From positions 3,286,001-3,350,000 of the forward strand of contig NZ_JBBNAC010000001.1 in the NCBI RefSeq assembly GCF_037996825.1: 64,000 bases of DNA, in the 5' to 3' direction. How positions within the stretch are numbered: the first letter of the stretch is position 1; each line of letters starts with the position of its first letter. A program made the position numbers and the translations under genes. Below are positions 16,329-24,667 of the stretch, in pieces. Source of the stretch: Bdellovibrio sp. BCCA (GTDB lineage Bacteria > Bdellovibrionota > Bdellovibrionia > Bdellovibrionales > Bdellovibrionaceae). The notes beneath the pieces were generated by a model. It did no database searches and was not told the DNA's origin. It worked only from the letters and a program-made list of their open reading frames with translations.

Positions 16329-16983
16329 ATCCTACACCTCTGACTGTATAGATAAGTCGTGTAGGGAAATCTTTCTCTAACTTGTTGCGCAGACGACATA
16401 CTAATACGTCTACCACGTTTGTTTGAGGATCGAAATCATAATTCCAAACTTCTTTAAGAATAGTCTGTTTGCCGATGATCTTGTTCGGATTGCTCATGAA
16501 AAGATCCAACAAAACAAATTCTCTTTCTTGAAGATCCAACTTGCGACCCGCGCGAACCACTTCACGGTTCAAACGGTTCAATTTCAAGTCTTGGAAAACC
16601 AATGAAGTGACTTCTGAAGCTTTTTGGGCGCGTTTCAAAAGATTCTTCACGCGAATTTGTAGTTCGGCCATCGCAAAAGGTTTTGTGAGATAGTCATCTC
16701 CACCCATGCTAAGACCTTTCAATCGGTCATCAAGTTCACGAAGGGCGCTGAGGATAAGAATGGGAGTATTCACTTCCTTTTCACGAAGTGATTTTGCAAA
16801 CGTGTAACCATCCATCTCTGGAAGCATCAGATCCAAAACGATGATATCGTAATGGTTGGTCAATGCACGCTCATAAGCGCGGCGACCGTTTGATTCAACT
16901 TCGACTTCACCTTCAAGTTCGCCGAGGCCTTGCTTAACGATTGTTGCAATTTCGTTATCGTCTTCAACTACCAAGCATCTCAT
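16309..16983 (-). CDS. OmpR/PhoB-type response regulator
   Basis: A 224-residue regulator. The receiver starts MRCLVVEDDNEIA, has the phospho-Asp in IIVLDLMLPEMDG and the switch Lys in DYLTKPFAMAEL. The winged-helix domain carries LDLQEREFVLLDLFMSNP and VVDVLVCRLRNKLEKDF, then VRGVGYVL. It is the first gene of a two-gene operon with the HAMP kinase. Confidence 0.92.
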   Translation of the reverse strand: MRCLVVEDDNEIATIVKQGLGELEGEVEVESNGRRAYERALTNHYDIIVLDLMLPEMDGYTFAKSLREKEVNTPILILSALRELDDRLKGLSMGGDDYLTKPFAMAELQIRVKNLLKRAQKASEVTSLVFQDLKLNRLNREVVRAGRKLDLQEREFVLLDLFMSNPNKIIGKQTILKEVWNYDFDPQTNVVDVLVCRLRNKLEKDFPTRLIYTVRGVGYVLKSS

Positions 16984-17036
16984 TTGGAGTCACCTTTGTT
17001 ACGTTCATGTTATTTGTGAGGCTAGGATATATCAGA

Positions 17037-17052
17037 TTTGTTTCTAAACAAA
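17037..17052. promoter_or_regulatory. Candidate operator upstream of the response-regulator operon
   Basis: TTTGTTT-CT-AAACAAA is a near-perfect 16-bp palindrome, 53 nt upstream of the ATG at 16983. On the minus strand it is followed by AT-rich GATATATC, a possible -10 region. It may be a binding site for autoregulation or another regulator. Confidence 0.35.
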
Positions 17053-17164
17053 AGGTGCAAATTTCATAAATGGGCCTAAACAGGCCATTATTACACAGTT
17101 TTAATCGACACCGTGTTGGGTATTGCAGAATTGAAACCCGTTTCGCTCTGAAACACAGTTGCAA

Positions 17165-17200
17165 AAAATAAAAAAACAGGCTCCTGGTCAGGGAGCCTGT
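17165..17200 (-). terminator. Intrinsic terminator of the flagellar operon
   Basis: Read on the minus strand, ACAGGCTCC and GGAGCCTGT form a perfect 9-bp stem around CTGACCA, followed by seven T residues and a further AT-rich tail. It lies 33 nt after the flgE stop and is the only strong terminator seen in the flagellar cluster. Confidence 0.92.
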
Positions 17201-17232
17201 GACATGGTCTTTATAGGTCTAGTTAGCTAGGA

Positions 17233-18516
17233 TTATCTCTTAAGTTGGATAACCTCGTTCAAAAGTTCATCCGTTGTTGTGATTGTCTTCGCATTGGCTT
17301 GGAAACCACGTTGGTTTTGGATCATGTTTACGAACTCTGTCGCCAAGTCTACTGTAGATCTCTCGAGAGATTTCGCAAACAATTTACCGCGACCAGCAGC
17401 ACCCGGGCCACCCAGAGAAGCTGTTCCAGAATCTCTAGATTCTTTCAAACGGTTGTTACCAACTTTGAAAAGAGCTTCTGGATTTTCGAATTTCGCCAGA
17501 GCGATCTGAGCCAAGTCAGAAGCTTGTCCATTCGAATAAACTGCCGTCAAGATACCTTCGTCGTTGAACGACAAACCAGTGATCGTACCAGCTGCCGCAC
17601 CGTCTTGATGCCAAGAGATAAGGTCTGAGTTTTTACCGTACTGTTTCGTACCGTCCAAACCTTTACCGCCGTCTTTAATCGCATCACCGAAGTTCAATTT
17701 CACTTCTTGTCCTTGAAGAGCACCGCCCTTGAAGTTGAAGCTTGATTCTGTTGTCTCTTGGCTGTCAAGTTTACCGTCCACTGTGAACGTCAACTTACCA
17801 GCACATACTTGAGACAACATTCCTTCGTCCCCGCCAGTGATTTCTTTACCGTCCACAAGGCCTTTGAATTCCCACTCACGGTCAGCCACTTTGTTGAAGA
17901 AGAAGCTTACCAAGTGTTTGTTACCTTGAGAGTCATACATCTCAACACCTGTAGAGTAGTGAGAAGTTGAATATGGATCTTTGATATCGAATTTCTTAGT
18001 CGCTTCCATGCGCGAGTCTAAGTTCAGATCCAACTTCAATTCTTTCGTTGCTTTCGCTGGGATCAAGGCGCGAGGGAATTTGATATCCGTCATTTTGTTA
18101 ACGATATTGCCTTTCTCGTCAGTCGAGAAACCTTGAACTTTTTGATTGTCGTTAGTTACCAAGTAACCTTCGCGGTCAAAGTGGAAAGATCCGTCACGAG
18201 TGTAAGACTCGCCATCAGAACCTTTTACTTTGAAGTAACCGTCACCAGAGATTGCCAAGTCAGTTACTTTTTCTGTCGCGTCGATATTACCTTGAGTCAA
18301 GATAGGATTTACTGCACCGATCTTCACACCGCGACCGATTTGGTTACCACCAAGAATACCTTTTAAGTTTTTAGAAATGATATCTTGGAATTCTGCACGG
18401 CTCGCTTTGAAACCGACAGTGTTCGCGTTGGCGATGTTGTCCCCGATAACACCCAAAGCTTCGCCTTGAGCAGTCATACCAGACACACCTGTGTAAAGAG
18501 ATGAAAGAATACCCAT
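17233..18516 (-). CDS. flgE: Flagellar hook protein FlgE
   Basis: FlgE polymerises into the flexible hook joining rod and filament. The 427 residues begin with the rod/hook-family helix (SSLYTGVSGMTAQGEALGVIGDNIANANTVGFK) and end with the conserved EFVNMIQNQRGFQANAK...LLNEVIQLKR; the first of these is quoted in two adjoining halves. FlgE-typical DLAISGDGYFKV and the TRDGSFHFDREGYLV segment are present, with a variable D2/D3 middle. GGAGG precedes the ATG. It is the last gene of the operon, following a 143-nt leader with a small TCCTC-GTA-GAGGA hairpin. Confidence 0.93.
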   Translation of the reverse strand: MGILSSLYTGVSGMTAQGEALGVIGDNIANANTVGFKASRAEFQDIISKNLKGILGGNQIGRGVKIGAVNPILTQGNIDATEKVTDLAISGDGYFKVKGSDGESYTRDGSFHFDREGYLVTNDNQKVQGFSTDEKGNIVNKMTDIKFPRALIPAKATKELKLDLNLDSRMEATKKFDIKDPYSTSHYSTGVEMYDSQGNKHLVSFFFNKVADREWEFKGLVDGKEITGGDEGMLSQVCAGKLTFTVDGKLDSQETTESSFNFKGGALQGQEVKLNFGDAIKDGGKGLDGTKQYGKNSDLISWHQDGAAAGTITGLSFNDEGILTAVYSNGQASDLAQIALAKFENPEALFKVGNNRLKESRDSGTASLGGPGAAGRGKLFAKSLERSTVDLATEFVNMIQNQRGFQANAKTITTTDELLNEVIQLKR

Positions 18517-18659
18517 GTGACCTCCATGTCGTTGGCGTCTTCAATCGGAATCCGCCGTTTGGAGGGCCTCCTCTACGAGGACCAGCCCTAATTCTTTTTA
18601 TTTAATTTTTCTAACTAAAGTTAACTAAGCCCATCCACTCTGCTAACTTTTCTTTGCGT

Positions 18660-19091
18660 TTAGATCACTACCGTTGAGTCGATGTTCGTGAACACATTTT
18701 CTTTCAATGCATTCTTGTCCATCACAGTCACAACTGTGTTGTTCTTCACGCTGACGATCAGTGCGGAGTCATTCATTAACACTAATGAATCCTTCGAACC
18801 TTTCGCCGCCGCTCTCGAAATCGCGTCTTGCAGCTTCGTGATATCCTCAGGTGAATAACTTATTCCCCGAGTTTTCATCCGCTCAATCGCGTGATTCGAA
18901 AACTTCACCCCTTCAGCGGCCTTGGCAAGACCTTGAGGATTCACTTGCCCGATGTTCTGAGGCTTGAAGCCTCCGATATCTTGCAAAGTCTCCTTGAAGG
19001 AGGGTCCCGTGCCCAGATCCGGTTGTTTCACCTTCGCTGGTTGCTGCGGAACGAGTTGATCTAGAGTTTGTATCTTTTTTAAGTCCACCAT
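18660..19091 (-). CDS. Flagellar operon protein of the TIGR02530 type
   Basis: A 143-residue protein between flgD and flgE, the usual position of this small family (YlzI/FlbD-neighbourhood type proteins in Firmicutes and others). The family-like core is VKFSNHAIERMKTRGISYS, followed by an amphipathic segment and SLVLMNDSALIVSVKNNTVVTV. The N-terminal 60 residues are Pro/Gln-rich and probably disordered. Its exact role in hook assembly is not established. It starts 1 base after the flgD stop. Confidence 0.8.
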   Translation of the reverse strand: MVDLKKIQTLDQLVPQQPAKVKQPDLGTGPSFKETLQDIGGFKPQNIGQVNPQGLAKAAEGVKFSNHAIERMKTRGISYSPEDITKLQDAISRAAAKGSKDSLVLMNDSALIVSVKNNTVVTVMDKNALKENVFTNIDSTVVI

Positions 19092-19092
19092 T

Positions 19093-20097
19093 TTATTTCG
19101 CCGTCTCCTTAGCGATCTTCTCCATCATGTCGCGGGATAAACCCACTGTGTTGAGGATATTAGATTTTGCCGCAGGAGCCGGAGATGGTGAAGCCTTTTG
19201 TTGCTCTACATTCCCCTCTTTTACAGTTTGTCCTTTAGCATCATCTTTTTTCAAGTCTAGGTTTGTAACATCATTTACTTTCTGGTCGTTGCTCATAAGA
19301 CGAGGGTCCGTAATCTTTTTCACGTCAGAGAAGCGAATCGCTTGATTTCCAACGTGCAGAACAGGGCCTTCATTCGAATAACTCACGCCTGTGATGATTC
19401 CGTCGAAGTCTGTCTTCAACGCAATTTTCTTTCCGTCTGCGCCTTTTGCTTCCGCCATGAATTGATATTCACCAGGAGCTGCTTTCATCGCTCTGTCATC
19501 TTCACCGTTCCAAGTGAGTTTGTTTTCACCCTTCTTGAGACCTTTCAGATTGTAAGTGCGAACCACAGTTCCCTCGGAGTCACGAACTTTCACCGTCACT
19601 TCACTTGCTTCCATCGGCAAGTTGAATTTGAAATCGTGATCTTTGTCCGTCGGTCCACGCACCACTTTCGAAGAATCACCCGCAACTGCTTTACCGATCA
19701 AGTTCAACGCTTGGAAATTTTCAGAAGGTTTTTGTCCGTTCTTCATTTCTTCCAATGTTTTGTTCATGTTCTGCATTTGCTCGAGTGAAGAGAAGTTTGC
19801 AAGCTGTGCTGCCATTTCATGACTCTTCAATGGATTCGTTGGATCTTGATTTTTCATTTGCGCAAGCATCAGCTTAAAGAAAGCATCTTTATCCAAATTT
19901 GGATTTCCCACCGTACGAACTTTTTTCGATGGATCTGTCCAATTCGGATCGACAATTTTATTTAAGACGTCGCCGACGTTTTCACCGCCGACTTTTTCTT
20001 TATCAAGAGCACTGATATTGGAAGCTCCTGCGTTCTCAGGTTTCGTTGCTGTCGCCCCGAATGCATTCACTCCTAGTTTGGTACTCATGACTGTCAT
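19093..20097 (-). CDS. flgD: Flagellar hook capping/assembly protein FlgD
   Basis: FlgD caps the growing hook and is later discarded. The conserved N-terminal motif is present (FFKLMLAQMKNQDPTNPL, then EMAAQLANFSSLEQM), as are a FlgD Ig-like region with GENKLTWNGEDD and a Tudor-like core. The 334 residues exceed the usual 220-240 because of an N-terminal extension and a C-terminal Lys/Gln/Pro-rich tail (about 50 residues). ATG 20097 is chosen because AAGGAG is 6 bases upstream. Confidence 0.92.
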   Translation of the reverse strand: MTVMSTKLGVNAFGATATKPENAGASNISALDKEKVGGENVGDVLNKIVDPNWTDPSKKVRTVGNPNLDKDAFFKLMLAQMKNQDPTNPLKSHEMAAQLANFSSLEQMQNMNKTLEEMKNGQKPSENFQALNLIGKAVAGDSSKVVRGPTDKDHDFKFNLPMEASEVTVKVRDSEGTVVRTYNLKGLKKGENKLTWNGEDDRAMKAAPGEYQFMAEAKGADGKKIALKTDFDGIITGVSYSNEGPVLHVGNQAIRFSDVKKITDPRLMSNDQKVNDVTNLDLKKDDAKGQTVKEGNVEQQKASPSPAPAAKSNILNTVGLSRDMMEKIAKETAK

Positions 20098-20114
20098 GCC
20101 TTACTCCTTCTAAG

Positions 20115-21959
20115 TTAAGCTACAAGATTCAATCCGCTGCCTTTGCCTTCAACATTGCGTGCACGCGCGGTGCTCGATGTTTCGATGGGTTGCAAAGGAT
20201 CGCGACCACGATTTCCATAACCTTTCAAGTTTGGCATTTCCAAGAAAGATTCTTTACGTCCTTGTGAACCGAAGTTTTCATTAAACTGGTTCCAGAATTG
20301 ACGATTCTGATCTCTTTGGTTTTGTCCATTCATGTTGGTTTGGTTTTGTGTCGCCGTATCCGCAGACGCTGAGTTCACAACATCCACTTTCACATTTTCC
20401 ATCGAGAGCTTGTGAGCAGCAAGACTGGTTTTCAGTTCAGCTAGACTAGACTCAATCGTCTTCTTAGCCTCCTGAGTATCCGCCGACATCTGCAAATTCA
20501 CTTTGCCGTCTTGAAGCATCACTTTGAGGTGAATCGTCCCCATGCCCTCAGGGGTCATTTGAACTTTCATCTCGCCGCCACCTTTTTTAATCAGGTATTG
20601 CGCTTGATTCATAAGTTGCTTCACAGCCGCTTCGTTTTCTGCAGGATTCGCCGGGGCTGTTGGAGCCGCTGCCGCCATAGGAGCTGCCGCGTTCATTCCC
20701 AAAGTTTCACCTTTGATAGGTGCTCCGTGAATGCCCTCAAGCCCTGTCAGACTGCTTTTGAAGTCCGCAGCTTTTTCCACAAGCTTCGTCGCTGCTTCCT
20801 TACCGCCGGTCATCATTTTTGCCGCTGGCTCTTGCGAGTTTTGCTGCATGAAAGATTGACCTTGCGATTGATTTTGGAAGAACTCTTGGCTCGCTTTGTT
20901 TTGGACATTCGGAATTTGTCCTTGCATTGCGATCGGAGCTCTTTCCAATTTCGGAGCTTGCGCTGCTTGTTGGAATTCATCCATCAATGCTGGATTTTCT
21001 TCTGTCGCCGCTTGCTCCTGGGCTTGCTTTGCTTGAGCCGCTTGTTTTGCTGCTAAAGCTGCGAGCAACGCCGGAGACATCGCCTCTTTCATTTGCCCTT
21101 GCAAATGCGGAGGCAACTCTTCAAGCTTCGGCCCTTGCGCCGCCGCCGGAGGAGTTTGTGGCATTTCTGTTTCAGGAACTTCCATTGGCATTTCATCTTG
21201 AGCGATGTCCGCCATAGAAGAAGAATCATCCATCATCATTCTTTGTGCTAACGACGCATCCAACGAAGGCATGTCCGTCGGAGCCGCTTTAGGCTCCTGC
21301 CTCATCCAAAAACTTTTATTCAAGCGATCGACGGAAGCACCCATGGCATCTTGTTTGCCTTGAGCCGCTGCGATGCGCGCTTGCATATGTTGTTGAGACA
21401 TACCCGCACCCACAGCCATTTCTGGCGCAGGTTTTGGTTGTTGCTGTTGTGGCATTTGGTTCAATTGAGTTAGCAAAGCCACATACATCGCTTGCGCTTT
21501 GTCTGCGTCTTCATCACTCAAACCTAATTGCTCAATGACAGCATTCGCTGTTGCTTCGGGAGATTGGGCGAGTTGTTTGTCGTCCAGCTGGGCCATCGCC
21601 TCCACAAGTCGTGTGGGGGATATTTCGAATTCACTCTCGAAAGAGTCCATGAATTCCTGAATTGCCTTCTGTCGAACCGTCGCCTTTTTACTTATCTTCC
21701 CGTCGGGTTTGCTGACCTCTTCCGTCTTCTTAGCTTCGGCTTGTTGAGGCTTTGGATCATCTTGATCTTTGGGCTTCATCTCGCGTTGCGGTGAATCTTT
21801 CACTTCTTTCGGGTCTTTCGAAGTTATTTTTTCTTCGAGAGCCTTTCCGAATGAAGATTCGGAGCCGGAACCTTTGAAATCCTTATCCACCGTTCTTTCC
21901 GGTGAAGATTTCAAATCGGTCGCACCCACCATGGGAGGGCCGACTATACTTTGTAACAA
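20115..21959 (-). CDS. fliK: Flagellar hook-length control protein FliK
   Basis: FliK measures hook length and switches export specificity. The 614 residues are mostly low-complexity Gln/Ala/Pro/Met-rich sequence, as expected for the molecular ruler. A conserved Flg_hook C-terminal domain sits at about residues 450-540 (GGGEMKVQMTPEGMGTIHLKV, then NLQMSADTQEAKKTIESSL). The start is TTG at 21959, after an AAGGAGG ribosome binding site. It is preceded by a structured 62-nt gap. Confidence 0.9.
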   Translation of the reverse strand: MLQSIVGPPMVGATDLKSSPERTVDKDFKGSGSESSFGKALEEKITSKDPKEVKDSPQREMKPKDQDDPKPQQAEAKKTEEVSKPDGKISKKATVRQKAIQEFMDSFESEFEISPTRLVEAMAQLDDKQLAQSPEATANAVIEQLGLSDEDADKAQAMYVALLTQLNQMPQQQQPKPAPEMAVGAGMSQQHMQARIAAAQGKQDAMGASVDRLNKSFWMRQEPKAAPTDMPSLDASLAQRMMMDDSSSMADIAQDEMPMEVPETEMPQTPPAAAQGPKLEELPPHLQGQMKEAMSPALLAALAAKQAAQAKQAQEQAATEENPALMDEFQQAAQAPKLERAPIAMQGQIPNVQNKASQEFFQNQSQGQSFMQQNSQEPAAKMMTGGKEAATKLVEKAADFKSSLTGLEGIHGAPIKGETLGMNAAAPMAAAAPTAPANPAENEAAVKQLMNQAQYLIKKGGGEMKVQMTPEGMGTIHLKVMLQDGKVNLQMSADTQEAKKTIESSLAELKTSLAAHKLSMENVKVDVVNSASADTATQNQTNMNGQNQRDQNRQFWNQFNENFGSQGRKESFLEMPNLKGYGNRGRDPLQPIETSSTARARNVEGKGSGLNLVA

Positions 21960-21993
21960 ACCTTCCTCCTTCCTTGGAAAAAGTTTTATTGCC

Positions 21994-22041
21994 GTTCGCT
22001 GCTTCAGCTTCGCTCTGCGGGCTACCGCCCAGCGGGCGAAC
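21994..22041 (-). other. Intercistronic hairpin at the motE-like/fliK junction
   Basis: GTTCGC at 21994-21999 pairs with GCGAAC at 22036-22041. Inside, GGGC (22019-22022) pairs with GCCC (22027-22030) around the 4-nt loop TACC, so the stop codon of the upstream gene lies in the inner hairpin. It could affect mRNA processing or coupling between the two genes. Confidence 0.5.
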
Positions 22042-22837
22042 GTCGCTTATAACCAGCAAACATCTCAGATAACACCTGAGCCTTTTCTGGCTTTAATAAA
22101 TTCATAATATCAGCAGCATTCTTCTTTTTCATACGACCAAGTATTTCAACTGCCAAATCCTCGTCCATTGTCTCAAAGACTTTAGCCGCTTGCGGTGGCT
22201 TCATATTCGAGTACATCTGTACCAAGGTATCGACTTTCTGGTCATCAGCCTTGACGCGATCTTCGAGCATCGAAGAAATTTTCGTTCTCATTTCTTCAAG
22301 CTCTTTCAAACGTTTTTCGAGATCCACTTTTTGAACTTGCAGTTCAGCCTCCATGCGATTGAGTTCTTCTTCACGCGCATCGAGTTCTTTTTTTCTTTCA
22401 TTGAGTTTTTTAAGGTGATCAATTTCTGCAGAACTCATCGTCGCTGGAGCTTCCGCCGCTGCTTCGGCGTTGACTTGCTCTTGCGCTGCAGGAGCCGATG
22501 CTGCGGGTTTTTCAGGATTTTGTGCAACTGCCTCACCTGTCATCTGAATTTCTACGCGCTTAATTAAATTTTCTACTTCGTCGTGATTTTGAAAACCCCA
22601 CACGGCGACAAGAAGTCCCATGAAAGAAACGCCTACCATTTTCCAAGGCACAGAAGCTTTTTTTCTTTTTTTAGGAGCGCCCATTTTCATGCGACGGCGG
22701 ATTTGTTGTTCAACGTCTTCAGAGGCAAGATCAAGATGCAAACGCGTTGCTGAAGGATTTTTCTTAAACTTCACGCCGCCTTGTTGATCGGCGACCTTGC
22801 GTGCATTCTGAAAAAATTGATCGTATCCGCTTTTCAT
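22022..22837 (-). CDS. MotE/MgtE-N-like flagellar protein
   Basis: A 271-residue protein. A basic N-terminal region (RMKMGAPKKRKKASVPWK) precedes one membrane helix at about residues 45-62 (MVGVSFMGLLVAVWGF). An Ala/Pro/Glu linker follows, then a coiled coil at about 115-195 rich in Glu/Leu/Lys. The C-terminal domain is MgtE-N-like (MYSNMKPPQAAKVFETMDEDLAVEILGRMKKKNAADIMNLL, quoted in two halves). This layout matches MotE, a periplasmic chaperone of MotC in rhizobia, and FliG-like middle domains. It sits between fliJ and fliK, a frequent place for this family. Confidence 0.72.
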   Translation of the reverse strand: MKSGYDQFFQNARKVADQQGGVKFKKNPSATRLHLDLASEDVEQQIRRRMKMGAPKKRKKASVPWKMVGVSFMGLLVAVWGFQNHDEVENLIKRVEIQMTGEAVAQNPEKPAASAPAAQEQVNAEAAAEAPATMSSAEIDHLKKLNERKKELDAREEELNRMEAELQVQKVDLEKRLKELEEMRTKISSMLEDRVKADDQKVDTLVQMYSNMKPPQAAKVFETMDEDLAVEILGRMKKKNAADIMNLLKPEKAQVLSEMFAGYKRRSPAGR

Positions 22838-22838
22838 T

Positions 22839-23285
22839 TTATTCCTTCACGGCTTTAAAGCGCAGGATGCTTTGTTCATCCATCTCTTTTTGGTCCTGAG
22901 CGAGACGATCCTGTTTGTATTCCTCAAACTTGTTTTCTCGCATCTTCTCCATAATTTTATATTCGAGCGCGCATTGTCGCAAAATTTCTCTCTTGGACTC
23001 GACCAATTTCTCGATTTCTTGAAGTTTTTGCTTTTGCCTGTGGATGCGGATTTCCTGGCCTTTTAGGAACTCATGGATCTGCGAAAGAGCTGGACCTTGG
23101 GCTCCCCCCTGACTGGCGAAAGCACCTGCCTGCGCGTGGGCATTGGTTTTTTGCCCTTCCATGTGATTAAGGCGAGCCATTTCTTCATTGAGAAGCATCA
23201 TGGCCTCTTGAAAATCTTTTTGAGCTAAGTTTTCTTTGATTTTACGGTGCTCGAGAACTTTTTGGAGTGGGAATTTGAATTTCAT
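22839..23285 (-). CDS. fliJ: Flagellar export chaperone/stalk protein FliJ
   Basis: FliJ is the coiled-coil stalk of the export ATPase FliI and escorts export chaperones. The 147-148 residues are nearly all alpha-helical coiled coil with the typical start KFKFPLQKVLEHRKIKENLA and heptad-rich QKLQEIEKLVESKREIL. It follows fliI through a 53-nt structured gap and is one base from the next gene. The ATG is preceded by GGAG, which belongs to the conserved hairpin element. Confidence 0.9.
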   Translation of the reverse strand: MKFKFPLQKVLEHRKIKENLAQKDFQEAMMLLNEEMARLNHMEGQKTNAHAQAGAFASQGGAQGPALSQIHEFLKGQEIRIHRQKQKLQEIEKLVESKREILRQCALEYKIMEKMRENKFEEYKQDRLAQDQKEMDEQSILRFKAVKE

Positions 23286-23292
23286 AAGATAT

Positions 23293-23328
23293 TACTCCAG
23301 TTCCGGGCCTCCAGCCCTGCACACTGTG
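23293..23328 (-). repeat. Intercistronic hairpin-RBS element, copy 1 (before fliJ)
   Basis: A 36-nt element matching copy 2 (before flgC) at 32 positions. On the minus strand it consists of the palindrome CACAGTGTG, a hairpin GGGCT-GGA-GGCCC and the conserved GGAACTGGAGTA. The GGAG serves as the Shine-Dalgarno for fliJ, 9 bases later. Confidence 0.75.
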
Positions 23329-23338
23329 GGCCCCAGCC

Positions 23339-24667
23339 TTAGGCATTCACAAGGATTTGCTGCATTTGGCGAACTGTTTGCGTGAAGGTTGTCGGATCTT
23401 CGACTCTCTGTTTAAGGAAGTCGTTCACTTGATCGATCACTTTCACCGCTTTATCGATTTTTGGATTTGATCCCGGTTTATATGCACCAATGTTAATCAA
23501 ATCTTCAGCATCTTTATAAACAGCCAAGGTCTCGCGCAGTTTTTGCGCCAATTTTGCGTGTTCAGAAGATGTCACAGCCCGCATCACACGACTTGCACTT
23601 TGCATGATATCAATCGCAGGGAAATGTCCCTTTTGCGCCAAGGCACGACTAAGAACAATGTGCCCGTCGACGATGGAACGAACAGAATCTCCGATAGGAT
23701 CATTCATATCATCACCTTCAACGAGAGTTGTGTAGAATCCCGTGATACTGCCTTCGCCTTCAAAAGATCCCGCACGTTCCAACAACTTCGGTAAAGTCGC
23801 AAACACGCTCGGTGTATAACCTTTTTGTGAAGGAGGTTCGCCAGTGCTAAGACCGATCTCCCTTTGCGCCATTGCAAAACGTGTTACAGAGTCCATCATC
23901 AAAAGAACGTTTTTACCTTGAGAGCAGAAATACTCTGCCAAGGCTGTGGCAACGTAAGCACCCCGCATACGAAGCAAAGGACTTTGATCACTCGTCACAC
24001 AGACAACAACAGATCTTGCCATCCCTTGCGGACCCAAATCGTGCTCGATAAATTCACGCACCTCACGGCCACGTTCACCGATCATTGCAATCACGTTGAC
24101 GTCAGCATTAGTATTTCTCGCCATCATCCCTAATAGAACGGATTTACCAACACCCGAACCCGCCATAATTGCGACACGCTGACCAAGACCTGCGGTTAAT
24201 GCGCCATTAATAGCTCTGATACCTAAATCAATAGGTTCGCGAATAGGCCGTCTTGCTAGAGGATTGCGAACTTCACTATAAAGAGGAACTTCTCGGAAAT
24301 GTTCAACTTCACCTTTGTCATCCAAAGGGCGGCCTAAACCATCCACCACACGGCCTAAGAGTTCGTCTCCGGCACGGACCGTGGCGATTTGACGAGCCAG
24401 AGTGATTTTGGAACCCAAAGCCACGCCTCTCATGTCATTCAGAGCCATCATCAATACATGTTTGTCTTTGAAACCGACGACCTCAGCAAGAAAAGATTTT
24501 TCCATGCCGCTCGGATTGATTTTCACGATGCTACCGACACTGGCACCTGGAAGATAGCCTTTGATAAGCATGCCATTGACTTCCGTCACCTTCCCGCTAT
24601 CGCGAGTTAAGTGAATGGAGTCAATAACGTTGGCGTACTTATCCAGATTCAGTTCAAGCTCGTTCAT
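23339..24667 (-). CDS. fliI: Flagellum-specific export ATPase FliI
   Basis: FliI is the hexameric ATPase of flagellar type III export. The 442 residues contain Walker A GSGVGKSVLLGMM, IGERGREVREFIEHDLG, Walker B region KNVLLMMDSVTRFAMAQREIGL and the family motif GEPPSQKGYTPSVFATLPKL. The length matches the family. It overlaps the fliH stop by one base (TAATG). Confidence 0.95.
   Translation of the reverse strand: MNELELNLDKYANVIDSIHLTRDSGKVTEVNGMLIKGYLPGASVGSIVKINPSGMEKSFLAEVVGFKDKHVLMMALNDMRGVALGSKITLARQIATVRAGDELLGRVVDGLGRPLDDKGEVEHFREVPLYSEVRNPLARRPIREPIDLGIRAINGALTAGLGQRVAIMAGSGVGKSVLLGMMARNTNADVNVIAMIGERGREVREFIEHDLGPQGMARSVVVCVTSDQSPLLRMRGAYVATALAEYFCSQGKNVLLMMDSVTRFAMAQREIGLSTGEPPSQKGYTPSVFATLPKLLERAGSFEGEGSITGFYTTLVEGDDMNDPIGDSVRSIVDGHIVLSRALAQKGHFPAIDIMQSASRVMRAVTSSEHAKLAQKLRETLAVYKDAEDLINIGAYKPGSNPKIDKAVKVIDQVNDFLKQRVEDPTTFTQTVRQMQQILVNA

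Noticed and set aside
18517-18659. Hairpin TCCTC-GTA-GAGGA in the flgE leader as a regulatory element
   Set aside because: Short 5-bp stem, no second copy and no link to the start; kept only as a remark in the flgE entry.
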